From a bacterium (GTDB taxonomy: Bacteria; JACRDZ01; JAQUKH01): a stretch of 63,586 nt of DNA. The stretch covers positions 1-63,586 of the forward strand of contig JAQUKH010000011.1 in assembly GCA_028719205.1 (NCBI GenBank). Reading direction: 5' to 3'. Positions 44,613 to 52,877 of the stretch are shown here, piece after piece; the first letter of the stretch is position 1, and every line of letters starts with the position of its first letter. The notes under the pieces are model-generated. The model was given only the letters and a program-made list of their open reading frames with translations. It did not search any database and was not told where the DNA came from. Position numbers and translations under genes: made by a program.

Positions 44613-46043
44613 TTATTTCTGCCGTTCAGGTTTACTTATAATCTCTCCTTCATCCAAACCCAACATAATTTCAGTAAAATCCATGTTGCTTAATCCTGTT
44701 TTAACTTCACACGGTATTGGTTTACCATCCCATAAAACAAATACTTTTTTCTTATTATCCACATTTTGGATTACATTGTTCGGCACGAATAAAACATTAT
44801 GCGCTTCTTTTACTATTACTTTAAACAGCAGGTTCATATCGGGTTTAAGCAATTTATCCGGATTTGCTATTTCAACCGTTATTTCAGAAGTTTTTGTATT
44901 TTTCACCGGTGCCTCTTCAGGCATTATTTTTGTCACAAGGCCTGTAAAATTATTTTCCGGAAATATGTCTGCTGTAATCTTTAACTGTTTGCCTTCTTTT
45001 AAATCTGCTAAATCATTGTTATTAATCTTGGCATTTATATATACTTTTGAAATATCCGCCATTGTCGCTACAACAGCCCCCGCGGAACTAAACAGCATTT
45101 CTGATGATATTTTCTGTCCTTTTTCAAAATTCTTCTGTAAAATAGTCCCCGCTATCGGGGCAGTGACCATTGTAGCCTTCAAATTTTCTTCAGCGATTTT
45201 AAAAGCCTCCTGTTTTTTTGAAACTTCAGATCCAGCGGCAATAACATCCTTTTCCCTGGCTTTCTGGGCATTTATCTTTTCTTCGGCTTTTGCAAGTTCC
45301 AGTTCCGCCTGTTTTATCCCAAATTTTTCCACATCAACTTTTTCTTTCACAATAGGATTTTTTATTAATTCTAAATAATTTAGCACTAATCCATATTCAG
45401 ATTCCGCGGATTCCAAATTCAACTTTAATAAGGCTAATTCCTTAGTCGGAACAGGTTTTCTTTTACTTAATTCACTGATCTTTTTCTGTAGATCATTTAT
45501 AGTAAGCTTAAAGTCCACTTCCTGTTTTATAAGTTCCGATTCAGTTGCAACATTATCTTTTCTATATGCCTCCTTTATTTTTTCTCTTTCAATTGCATTT
45601 TTTAGCTCGAGTTTTCTTACCTCCAAATTATCTTCAGCAGCTTTTAAAAATTTTTGATTTCTTTCTTTTTCAACCTCAACTTCAGTTTTTATTTTTTCAA
45701 ATCTGGCTTTCGCGGCGTTTAACTCCCCCCCAACTTTAGCTGCAGCTGATCTAATTACAGCATTTTCAATTTCCGCGACAAGCGCGCCTTCTTCCATAAA
45801 ATCACCTTTTGCTACAGGCATTTTTATTATTTCACCTGTTGCTTTGGATTTTATTTCCACAACATTTAAAGGCTTAATAGTTGCCAACATATTGACGGAA
45901 AAAAGGACATCGCCGCGCTTAACCTTAATTATGCCCTCTTCGTCTTTTAAATAAAGCTTTTTCCGGGTTAACAGTTTGCCTGCAAAAAAAACAACTCCGG
46001 CAAAAATAATGATAATTATTAGAATTTTATATTTCTTCACCAA
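44613..46043 (-). CDS. HlyD/MacA-type periplasmic adaptor 2
   Basis: The 476-residue protein has the same order as adaptor 1: N-terminal anchor, lipoyl halves flanking a long coiled coil, and beta-barrel (APIAGTILQKNFEKGQKI). The coiled coil differs in sequence and length from adaptor 1, so the pair may dock different pumps. The start is TTG 46043 or GTG 46040. It overlaps the TolC gene's end by 17 nt. Confidence 0.9.
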   Translation of the reverse strand: MVKKYKILIIIIIFAGVVFFAGKLLTRKKLYLKDEEGIIKVKRGDVLFSVNMLATIKPLNVVEIKSKATGEIIKMPVAKGDFMEEGALVAEIENAVIRSAAAKVGGELNAAKARFEKIKTEVEVEKERNQKFLKAAEDNLEVRKLELKNAIEREKIKEAYRKDNVATESELIKQEVDFKLTINDLQKKISELSKRKPVPTKELALLKLNLESAESEYGLVLNYLELIKNPIVKEKVDVEKFGIKQAELELAKAEEKINAQKAREKDVIAAGSEVSKKQEAFKIAEENLKATMVTAPIAGTILQKNFEKGQKISSEMLFSSAGAVVATMADISKVYINAKINNNDLADLKEGKQLKITADIFPENNFTGLVTKIMPEEAPVKNTKTSEITVEIANPDKLLKPDMNLLFKVIVKEAHNVLFVPNNVIQNVDNKKKVFVLWDGKPIPCEVKTGLSNMDFTEIMLGLDEGEIISKPERQK

Positions 46044-47304
46044 TTGCGTCTTCCCATTCAGCTAATTTAACTTTGTAATTATAGTACGCGTCCAAAAGAT
46101 TTAATTTGGATTGTGTATAAACAACTTCCGCATCGATAAGATTTAAGGATGAAACCAGTCCATTCTGATACTGAACTTTTACGATGTCATAATTTTCTGT
46201 AGCCAGTTCCAGATTTTTCCTGCTTATCTCAAGCGAATTCCTCAAATTTTCCAGGTCATTGTATATCTTCTGGACATTTAAAATAATTTGCTTTTCAAGT
46301 TTCATGTATTCTTCTTCTGTCCTATTTTTATTTATTTCCGCCTGGCGAATTGAAGTTTTTGTTAAACCGGCATCGAAAACCGTCCAGGAAAGGTTGACCC
46401 CAACTCTCCATTCTCTGTTATTAAATTGAGGTTTGTCATCACTCCAGCCTAAACTTCCCGAACCGCCGATCACCGGCAGATAGCCGGTACGCGCGATATC
46501 AATATTTGCCTTTGAGATATTCATATCATAATCTTTTACTTTTAATTGATAATTATTTTTTTTAGCTCTTTCTGCGTATTCCTCAAGCGCAAAATGTTCC
46601 GCTAATATTTTTTTGGTTCCATCATCTATGCTTTCTTTTGATGTAAATTGAAAATCTTTTTCCAGAGGAATATTCAAAAGATTATTTAAAATCATTTTCG
46701 CGGACCTAAGATCATTCTGGGTCGTATTCAGATTCTGCCGGGTTCCCTCTAATGTAATTTCTGCCCGGAGTATATCGGTTTTTATTGCTTTCCCCTGCTC
46801 CAGCAAATTCTGTGAATATTTCAGCTGTTCTTCATCACGCGCGAAAGTATCTTTATAGAAATCCAGTTTTGATTGTAAACCCAGGACGTTATAGTAGGCC
46901 GTCTTAACCGCTAAAATAATTGCGTGTCTTACCTGGTAATCGATATACCTGGTTTGTTCAATGGACAAATCCGTTTGGTTAATCAGTAAATTAAGCTTAC
47001 GGTTAAAAATGTTCTGTGTAAGGCTTATTGAATTACTATAGTTATCCTGGGGGCTAATCACTCCTATAGAACCGGCGTCAGTGCGGGAATAATTGCTTCC
47101 CAAATTAAAAGACGGGAATAATGATGACTGGTTTTTCCTTTTTTGCAGAAATGTATTTTCTTTGTTTTTCTGGGCAATCTTCCAGTCAGAATTATTCTGA
47201 AGCGCGATTTCAACCGCCTTTTCCAGCGTTAAATCTTCACCATATATTTTTTGTCCAATGAGACAGAAAATAAACATAAATAATAAAATTTCCCTTGTTT
47301 TCAT
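46027..47304 (-). CDS. TolC-family outer membrane efflux protein
   Basis: From the ATG at 47304 (AGGTG site 9 nt upstream) this 425-residue protein has a signal peptide and two homologous halves with the TolC/OEP pattern (LTLEKAVEIALQNNSDWKIA near the start; YNVLGLQSKLDFYKD and QYQNGLVSSLNLIDAE later). It should form the outer-membrane channel used by both adaptors and the three MacB pumps. The GTG at 47316 is possible but overlaps the binding site. Confidence 0.92.
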   Translation of the reverse strand: MKTREILLFMFIFCLIGQKIYGEDLTLEKAVEIALQNNSDWKIAQKNKENTFLQKRKNQSSLFPSFNLGSNYSRTDAGSIGVISPQDNYSNSISLTQNIFNRKLNLLINQTDLSIEQTRYIDYQVRHAIILAVKTAYYNVLGLQSKLDFYKDTFARDEEQLKYSQNLLEQGKAIKTDILRAEITLEGTRQNLNTTQNDLRSAKMILNNLLNIPLEKDFQFTSKESIDDGTKKILAEHFALEEYAERAKKNNYQLKVKDYDMNISKANIDIARTGYLPVIGGSGSLGWSDDKPQFNNREWRVGVNLSWTVFDAGLTKTSIRQAEINKNRTEEEYMKLEKQIILNVQKIYNDLENLRNSLEISRKNLELATENYDIVKVQYQNGLVSSLNLIDAEVVYTQSKLNLLDAYYNYKVKLAEWEDAIGEEI

Positions 47305-47333
47305 AAAATTGTTCACCTTTATCTAACTAAAGA

Positions 47334-47355
47334 AGGGCGAGACCACGCTCGCCCT
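47334..47355. repeat. Hairpin in the gap between the CpxP-like and tolC genes
   Basis: AGGGCGAG (47334-47341) pairs perfectly with CTCGCCCT (47348-47355) around six nt. It is far richer in G+C than its surroundings and has no T-run. It may be a dispersed palindrome or a stabiliser or processing site between the two mRNA segments. Confidence 0.55.
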
Positions 47356-47431
47356 AGATTTATATCAAAAATATCATAAAAAAACCATAGGCAAATCCCA
47401 CTTTTTTCTGACTTTTCTTCACATAAAAGTA

Positions 47432-47968
47432 TTATTTTTTCCCATGTTCATGCTTTTCTTGCTTTTCACCATCTTTACTTGCCTTTATCAATTCATGCAG
47501 TTTTTTTGTCTGTTCCTCAGTTAACACATTTTTGACTTTAACGGAAGTTTCTATACAATTATATTCTATTTCACCTTCCAATACCGCTATTTTCTCTATT
47601 ATCTTTTTCACCTCCGCCAGATCAACATTATCTTTTTTAACAAGAGCTTTCTTATCAATTTTAAGAGTGTCTACTTCAGCCTGTTTTTTAATAGCATCTT
47701 TTTTGCAATTTATTTCCAATTCCCGTAATTTTGTGATTTGCTCTTCTTTTAATTCGATTTCTTTAGAATGCTTTACTATTTTCTCGATCTTCATACAGGC
47801 CGCGCATTCTTTTTTATCCCCGTGCATCATTTTTTCCGGTCCCTTTTGCATCATGGTCGGACAGGTTTTATCTTTACCTGTTTTTTCACACTCCTCATGC
47901 GCGAACGCTGCACCGGCAGACAGCAATAAAACTAGAAAAGAAATAATAATTTTTGATTTGTTTTTCAT
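47432..47968 (-). CDS. CpxP/Spy-like periplasmic protein with metal-ligand-rich start
   Basis: A signal peptide (about 1-23) is followed by a stretch dense in His, Cys and Met (HEEC, CPTMM, MMHG, CAACM) and then by helices with an LTEEQTKKLHELI segment of the LTxxQ/CpxP/Spy type. The ligand-rich start could bind metal such as Cu or Zn. It is placed between the CnrX-like sensor and TolC, so a role in metal sensing or buffering is likely. Function is inferred from motif and position. Confidence 0.75.
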   Translation of the reverse strand: MKNKSKIIISFLVLLLSAGAAFAHEECEKTGKDKTCPTMMQKGPEKMMHGDKKECAACMKIEKIVKHSKEIELKEEQITKLRELEINCKKDAIKKQAEVDTLKIDKKALVKKDNVDLAEVKKIIEKIAVLEGEIEYNCIETSVKVKNVLTEEQTKKLHELIKASKDGEKQEKHEHGKK

Positions 47969-47986
47969 GGCCTTTACCTCCTTATT

Positions 47987-48448
47987 TTAATGTTTGGTTT
48001 TATTTCCATCCAGAAAATGTCCTAAGATAACAGTAAAAAATTTCTCTTGTTGTTCCGGCGTAAGAATCTCTTTATCCGCCAGAAGATGCTCCACTACTTC
48101 CCGCTGAAGTACAGATTGAGATGAATCAATCAGGCTAAGCATATCTTCAACACGAGTAGAATCAGGAGATTCTTTCATTAATTCTTTAACAAGTGTATGT
48201 CTTTTTTCTTTTAATTCCTGAGACAGGGCTTCAATTTTCGATTCATACTTTTCCCTGGAGCTTTTCATCCTGGAAACCTGTTCATCAGTAAGATGGAACT
48301 GTTTTTTCATGTGAATAAAATGTTCTTCTCTGCCAAGGGGGAAAAATCCTCTTTTATGATAAACACGTTTAAATATAAATGTTCCAAGTATAGAAAGATT
48401 GATGATCGTAAGTATAACAAGAATAATCATAAACCATTTTTTATTCAC
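47987..48448 (-). CDS. CnrX/ZraP-like membrane-anchored periplasmic sensor
   Basis: The 153-residue protein has one N-terminal membrane helix (about 5-27) and a periplasmic helical domain with the metal-resistance (LTxxQ) pattern (FHLTDEQVSRMKSSREKYE; TPEQQEKFF). The family includes CnrX, ZraP and CpxP. The GTG start has GGAGG upstream and overlaps the anti-sigma gene by 4 nt, as in sigma/anti-sigma/sensor triads. It probably senses metal or misfolded proteins and releases the sigma factor. Confidence 0.8.
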   Translation of the reverse strand: MNKKWFMIILVILTIINLSILGTFIFKRVYHKRGFFPLGREEHFIHMKKQFHLTDEQVSRMKSSREKYESKIEALSQELKEKRHTLVKELMKESPDSTRVEDMLSLIDSSQSVLQREVVEHLLADKEILTPEQQEKFFTVILGHFLDGNKTKH

Positions 48449-48933
48449 GGTAATATTTCCTCCCCATTTTCATTAGAAGCAATAGTCATCGCGTTGCTGA
48501 TATGCTCAGTTTCCAATCTATCCAGATAAAATACCCTGGCAACCTGTTCATTATTGGATATAACCTGATTCCCATTTATTTCTCTTGATAAAAAGTTTCC
48601 TCCAAAATATCCGGTAAGGACTGAGATAAACACCAAAATCACCATTACTGCCGGCTGGAAAATATAAGCGAACTTTTTTCTACTATAAAAAATATCGAAC
48701 AAAACAGGATTATGTTCATATTCTTTTATTTCCGCCGCCAGCCTCGTCCAAATATATCGCGGGGCTTCCTGTTTTTGCACTTTTTCTAACCTCCATAAAC
48801 CGGAAATTACTGTTAAATGTTCCCTGCAATCCGCGCAAACATCAATATGAGTTTTAACTTCCATCATTTCAGGTTGTGATAGTTCATTATCAATGTAAAG
48901 CAATAATTTTCCTTTAATATTTTTGTGTTCCAT
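48445..48933 (-). CDS. Zinc-finger anti-sigma factor (zf-HC2)
   Basis: From the ATG at 48933 (GAAAGG site upstream) this 162-residue protein carries the anti-sigma zinc motif HxxxCxxC (His29, Cys33, Cys36). A single membrane helix near residue 90-110 puts a C-terminal part in the periplasm. It follows its sigma factor by 49 nt and overlaps the CnrX-like gene by 4 nt. It should hold the ECF sigma at the membrane until a signal arrives. Confidence 0.88.
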   Translation of the reverse strand: MEHKNIKGKLLLYIDNELSQPEMMEVKTHIDVCADCREHLTVISGLWRLEKVQKQEAPRYIWTRLAAEIKEYEHNPVLFDIFYSRKKFAYIFQPAVMVILVFISVLTGYFGGNFLSREINGNQVISNNEQVARVFYLDRLETEHISNAMTIASNENGEEILP

Positions 48934-48982
48934 ATTTTTGCCTTTCAATTATTTAGACAAAGAAAAAAGAAAATACTTGCGG

Positions 48983-49540
48983 TCAATAATCAATTAATTT
49001 TTTAGACAGGTTCTGTTTCGCCCGGAAAAGATAGGATTCCACTGAAGAAATTGAACATTTCATTATTTTAGCAATTTCCTCGTAAGGCAATGCTTCATAA
49101 CGGCTGAGTATAATAGCGACACGCTGATTATCAGGCAGTGTATTAATCGCTTTTTGGACAATTCGTTCAAGTTCAGATTTTTCCAGCTCCTTAAGAGGAT
49201 TATACGCCGGGCTATGAGGTATTTCATCCGGTTTATTCTCCAATAAAAAATCCAAAGAAAGCCACTGGTTTAATTTCTTTTTGCGCTGGAAATTCAGGGC
49301 TTTATTAACCGCGATGCGATACAGCCATGTTGATAATTTTGATTCAGCACGAAACTCTTTTAGCGATTTATACGCTGTAAAAAAAACGTCCTGGGTGATT
49401 TCTTGCGCGTCTTCACTGTTCCCGGAAATCCTGAAAGCCGAGCTGTACACAAAACCTGAAAACGCCTTATAAATCTCCTCAAAAGCTTGTATATCGCCCT
49501 TTGATGCTTGTTTCAGAATGTCATCTGAAATATCCTGCAT
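48983..49540 (-). CDS. ECF-type RNA polymerase sigma factor
   Basis: The 185-residue protein has sigma region 2 (FVYSSAFRISGNSEDAQEIT, WLYRIAVNKALN) and region 4 (LPDNQRVAIILSRYEALPYEE, then IAKIMKCSISSVESYLFRAK), with no regions 1 and 3. It is an extracytoplasmic-function sigma that should recruit polymerase to its own operon and to the efflux genes downstream. The start is the ATG with a GAGG site upstream. The promoter upstream is not clear enough to call. Confidence 0.93.
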   Translation of the reverse strand: MQDISDDILKQASKGDIQAFEEIYKAFSGFVYSSAFRISGNSEDAQEITQDVFFTAYKSLKEFRAESKLSTWLYRIAVNKALNFQRKKKLNQWLSLDFLLENKPDEIPHSPAYNPLKELEKSELERIVQKAINTLPDNQRVAIILSRYEALPYEEIAKIMKCSISSVESYLFRAKQNLSKKLIDY

Positions 49541-49630
49541 TTCAACCTCTGTATGTTAAACAACAAATTTAAATGAAAACCATATGAACATTATACTTTA
49601 AAACATACATTGAAGAATGACTTTTTTTAA

Positions 49631-49682
49631 ACAAAAAAAAGGTGCTCTTTTAATATCTTAGTGTCTATTAAAAAAGCACCTT
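49631..49682 (-). terminator. Intrinsic terminator after the OB-fold protein gene
   Basis: 17-nt arms at 49639-49655 and 49666-49682 (AAGGTGCT...TTTTAATA) pair with one mismatch. On the minus strand the hairpin is followed at once by a run of Ts, ending transcription from 49706-50374 before the ECF operon. Confidence 0.85.
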
Positions 49683-49705
49683 AAAATTTTTATTCAAATA
49701 TATAA

Positions 49706-50374
49706 TTATTGGACTTTAACTGAAGCGTCTTCAATAATTATTCCATATTTATATCCGGCGCCAAAATCTTTATCAGTAGCGACTGTTCCGGTAATAGATA
49801 TTTTGTCATTAGGCTTCGCGGTATCCGCTGTTGTTATAGTAATATCGTTTGTCCCTTGAGCGCCCGTACCATCCTGCAAATGTATCCAGTTTTTTCCCAT
49901 AACTCCCATATTAACTTTTATAACATTTCCAAATACCGTGACATTTTTACCATTAAGTTCAGCTTTTTTAGCATAAATTTCAGCAACTGATAATGTTATA
50001 GGTGAACTTGCTTCTTTATTTTCAGTGCTTGGCGCAGTTACTGCCGGAACTACCGGCGCTGTTACTGTTGCGTCTGCTGGTACTGGTGCTGTCTCTGTTG
50101 CATGTGCCGGTGCTGCTGCTGGAACTGTTGCTTCTGCTGGAACTGTTGCTTCTGCTGGCGCTGCTGCCGGAGCTGTTACTTCTGCTGGCGCTGCTGCCGG
50201 AGCTGTTGCTTCTGCTGGCGCTACTGCCGGTACTGCTGCTGGAGTTGTTACTTCAACTACAGGAGCTTTTACTTCTGCAGCCGGTGCTACCTCTTCTGCT
50301 TTGCTGCCCTTCTGCCACCCGGTTAGCAAAACTCCGGTTATTACTAATCCTAATACTGTTTTAGAAATTTTCAT
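49706..50374 (-). CDS. Exported OB-fold protein with Ala/Pro-rich linker and mutated lipobox
   Basis: The 222-residue protein starts with a signal peptide. It ends LLTGWQKG where a lipoprotein would have LLTGCQKG, so the lipobox Cys is Trp (TGG). A ~90-residue linker of repeating A, P, V and T units (PAEATAPAAAPAEVT-like) follows, then an OB-fold-like domain (VTVFGNVIKVNMGVMGKNWI, HLQDGTG, DKISITGTVATDKDF). Function is unknown. The linker DNA is itself a repeated array that gives false open frames on the other strand. Confidence 0.72.
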   Translation of the reverse strand: MKISKTVLGLVITGVLLTGWQKGSKAEEVAPAAEVKAPVVEVTTPAAVPAVAPAEATAPAAAPAEVTAPAAAPAEATVPAEATVPAAAPAHATETAPVPADATVTAPVVPAVTAPSTENKEASSPITLSVAEIYAKKAELNGKNVTVFGNVIKVNMGVMGKNWIHLQDGTGAQGTNDITITTADTAKPNDKISITGTVATDKDFGAGYKYGIIIEDASVKVQ

Positions 50375-50492
50375 GTAAAATATCTCCTTTCAAGATGTTT
50401 AAAAAACGTTAGAATTATATCATAATATTCGGAATATAATACAAAATATTAGAATAAAAGTCAAATAAAATAATTCCTGACTAAAATAATCC

Positions 50493-50521
50493 TTGACCTT
50501 AATAAATTTTACTTATAAACT
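50493..50521 (+). promoter_or_regulatory. Promoter of the HDAC-family gene
   Basis: TTGACC (50493-50498) and TAAACT (50516-50521) are 17 nt apart. Transcription near 50528 would give a ~70-nt leader made mostly of the repeat element at 50517-50588. Confidence 0.5.
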
Positions 50522-50588
50522 TGAGTTAAACGGTTCCGATTTATCGGGATCCGCTTTTACTCATTGTTATCCTCGTAGGGGATATTAT
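50517..50588 (+). repeat. Two-hairpin dispersed element, copy 1
   Basis: This is a 72-nt copy of the element at 62481-62550 (minus). Stem I pairs TGAGT (50522-50526) with ACTCA (50559-50563) and continues inward through AAA/TTT, CGG/CCG and CCGAT/ATCGG. Stem II is ATCCTC/GGGGAT (50569-50583). Five substitutions separate the copies: one pair swaps G-C for C-G on both sides, and two others keep pairing. Confidence 0.75.
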
Positions 50589-50596
50589 CTAAAATT

Positions 50597-51526
50597 ATGC
50601 GGACCGGACTAATTTATCACCCCGATTTTTTAAAACACGATACAGGGCATCACCCGGAGAACAAACTTCGTTTAACAAAAACACTGGAATATTTAGATAA
50701 AATTGGATTATTAAATAAATTAGCGAATATTCCTTTTGATACCGCGAATGAAAAAGATTTAGAACTTATCCACAGCAGGGAACAAATTGAAACAGTCAAA
50801 AATGCCTATTCTCAAGGAATAAATCTTCTCGATCCGGATACTCCAATATGTGAAAAATCGTTTTCCATTGCTTTGCTGGCAGTAGGTGGAGTTTTAAAAG
50901 CAGTAAAAGAAGCCGCCGAAGGAAAATTGAAAAATGCCTTTTGTCTTGTCAGGCCTCCGGGGCATCATTCTACACCTTCACGCAGTATGGGTTTTTGCCT
51001 TTTTAATAATGTGGCAATTGCCGCAAGATATCTTCAGAAAAATCTTGATCATCAAAGGATTTTAATTATTGACTGGGATGCCCATCATGGCAACGGCACA
51101 CAAGAAGCATTCTACAACGACCCGTCGGTCTTATATTTCTCTACCCACCATTATCCCTTTTATCCAGGAACAGGAAGTTCTGAAGAAAAAGGTTCTAAAA
51201 GTGGTTTTGGCTACAATATAAATGTTCCTTTATCTTCCGGAAGCGGTGACAAAGAGTATGTTTCAGCCTTTGAAAAAATTCTGGTTCCGGCCGCGGAAAA
51301 TTTTAAACCGGAATTTATCCTGATATCTGCCGGATTCGACGCGCATATTGAAGACCCCCTGGGAGGTATGGCCGTGACAGACGAAGGATTTAAAACTTTA
51401 ACTGAAATTACGCTGGATATTGCTGATAAATACTGCAATAATAAAATAGTCTCTGTTTTGGAAGGAGGATACAATTTGAAGACTCTGCCAAAAACGATCG
51501 CGGCGCATTTAGAGGTTTTAATATGA
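50597..51526 (+). CDS. Histone-deacetylase-family (AcuC/AphA-like) deacetylase
   Basis: The 309-residue protein is a class II HDAC/arginase-fold deacetylase. It has RPPGHHS (His123-His124), DWDAHHGNGTQ with zinc ligands Asp161 and His163, STHHYPFYPGTG, the third ligand Asp248 in GFDAHIEDPLGG, and a catalytic Tyr in GGYN near 297. Bacterial members deacetylate acetyl-lysine, acetylpolyamines or acetoin-pathway proteins, so substrate is unclear. The overlapping membrane protein gene (ATGA, 4 nt) suggests co-translation. The leader carries the two-hairpin element. Confidence 0.9.
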   Translation: MRTGLIYHPDFLKHDTGHHPENKLRLTKTLEYLDKIGLLNKLANIPFDTANEKDLELIHSREQIETVKNAYSQGINLLDPDTPICEKSFSIALLAVGGVLKAVKEAAEGKLKNAFCLVRPPGHHSTPSRSMGFCLFNNVAIAARYLQKNLDHQRILIIDWDAHHGNGTQEAFYNDPSVLYFSTHHYPFYPGTGSSEEKGSKSGFGYNINVPLSSGSGDKEYVSAFEKILVPAAENFKPEFILISAGFDAHIEDPLGGMAVTDEGFKTLTEITLDIADKYCNNKIVSVLEGGYNLKTLPKTIAAHLEVLI

Positions 51527-51747
51527 TAAAAGAATTTACATATCAAACAATTCTGGGACGTCCTATACTTTTGTGGCTTGGGCTTGGAACATTTTCCAGT
51601 GTTTATTTCACTGCCTCAATCGCATTTTTAAATAAAAAAGGAATTCATAGAATTCCTTTTTCTCTGCATCCTAAAATGGCGTTATTCTCACTTATTCTCG
51701 CATTTTTCCACGCACTGCTGGCTCTTTCACTTTTTTTAAATTTCTAA
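51523..51747 (+). CDS. Small two-helix membrane protein
   Basis: The 74-residue protein has two hydrophobic segments (about 15-34 and 52-72) with a short basic loop (NKKGIHRIPFSLHPK) between them. I do not recognise the family. It overlaps the deacetylase stop by 4 nt, so translation is coupled, which hints at a functional link such as anchoring. Confidence 0.6.
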   Translation: MIKEFTYQTILGRPILLWLGLGTFSSVYFTASIAFLNKKGIHRIPFSLHPKMALFSLILAFFHALLALSLFLNF

Positions 51748-51758
51748 AATAATTTGTC

Positions 51759-52757
51759 TTATTTCAAATTTATTTCAAATTTTTTTGAATCCTTATAAAG
51801 ATATTCCGCGAACATCTTACTGTAATTTGTCCATGAGGAATCATTGTCGACCGTATAACTATTAGTAAACCAATGGAAACCGTTGACCTTTGCGTCAATA
51901 TTATCAATATGGTGGAGCATAACAGCCTCCAGGCATTTGGGGCGCCGCGGCGAACCCCATTCATATTCTCCGTGATGGCTTAAAATAAGATGAAGTATCA
52001 GATCCCTTAATTCCCCGGGAAACCCGGTAATTTCAGATATTTTTTTTTCAATAATTCCCGCGCCGATAACAATATGGCCGATAAATTTTCCGCGGTCGGT
52101 ATAGTTAAAAGAACGCTCGTAACTTAACTCTTCGGTTTTTCCGATATCATGAAGGATACAGCAGGTTAATAATAATTCCTCATTAACCGCGTTCGGATAA
52201 TGGTTTATTATTGCCTTTGCCAATTTTACAAGGCTCAATGAATGTTCCAGCAATCCGCCCAAATATGGATGATGGAAATCGGTAGCCGCCGGGCATTTCT
52301 TAAAAACCTCAGTGAATTTTTCATTCGCGAAAATATTTTCCAGAAGTTTCCGGCAAAAAGGATTTTTTATTCCGGCAATGATCTCCTGAAGTTCATTGTA
52401 CATTTTCCCGGTATTAAAAGGTGAAACCGGCAAATAATTTTCCAATTTAACTGTTTTCTCTTCTTCCTCATTCAAAGGACGGCATGACGTAACCTTTATC
52501 TGGGGATAACCTTTAAAAAAATCGACCGAACCTTCTATACCCAAAAACTTATCCACCAATAATTTTTTATAAAATGCTTCGCTGGCGTCCCAGACCTTGG
52601 CATCAACCTTCCCTGTTCTATCCACCAGTTCAAGTGAAGCATAAAAATCGCCTTTTTTTGTCAAACCGCTTGTTTTTTCCCTTAAAAGATAAACAGATAT
52701 GACCTTCTCTCCTTCTTTTAAATCCTTAATAAAACGATGTTCTTTAATTTCTGACAT
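51759..52757 (-). CDS. YhaM-like 3'-5' exoribonuclease (OB-fold plus HD domain)
   Basis: The 332-residue protein has an N-terminal OB-fold (~15-100, FYASLELVDRTGKVDAKVW) and an HD phosphohydrolase domain with metal residues in the stretch HHPYLGGLLEHSLSLVKLA, then CILHDIGKTEEL, and HHGEYEWGSPRRPKCLEA, HHIDNIDAK. This matches YhaM/CBF1-type RNases, which degrade RNA from the 3' end. It is transcribed on its own from the minus strand. Confidence 0.88.
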   Translation of the reverse strand: MSEIKEHRFIKDLKEGEKVISVYLLREKTSGLTKKGDFYASLELVDRTGKVDAKVWDASEAFYKKLLVDKFLGIEGSVDFFKGYPQIKVTSCRPLNEEEEKTVKLENYLPVSPFNTGKMYNELQEIIAGIKNPFCRKLLENIFANEKFTEVFKKCPAATDFHHPYLGGLLEHSLSLVKLAKAIINHYPNAVNEELLLTCCILHDIGKTEELSYERSFNYTDRGKFIGHIVIGAGIIEKKISEITGFPGELRDLILHLILSHHGEYEWGSPRRPKCLEAVMLHHIDNIDAKVNGFHWFTNSYTVDNDSSWTNYSKMFAEYLYKDSKKFEINLK

Positions 52758-52821
52758 TTTTACTCCCCATTAAACTATCCCAGATTATATCTGATAAAAA
52801 TTTAACCGTCAATGTATTAAA

Positions 52822-52866
52822 ACCACCCCTAATCCCCTCCTTGGCAAGGAGGGGACAAGGGGAGGT
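52822..52866. repeat. Nested palindromic element (REP-like)
   Basis: The inner palindrome CCCCTCCTTG-G-CAAGGAGGGG (52834-52854) is perfect. The outer arms ACCACCCCT and AGGGGAGGT pair with one mismatch. At ~45 bp it is more G+C-rich than its surroundings and lies directly upstream of the nuoE promoter. Confidence 0.7.
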
Positions 52867-52877
52867 AATTAAATCCC

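Noticed and set aside
50002-50378. Long plus-strand Leu- or Ala/Gly-rich open frames over the OB-fold gene
   Set aside because: They arise from the repeated GCT/GCC-type codons of the Ala/Pro linker on the minus strand and have no start site or family character.
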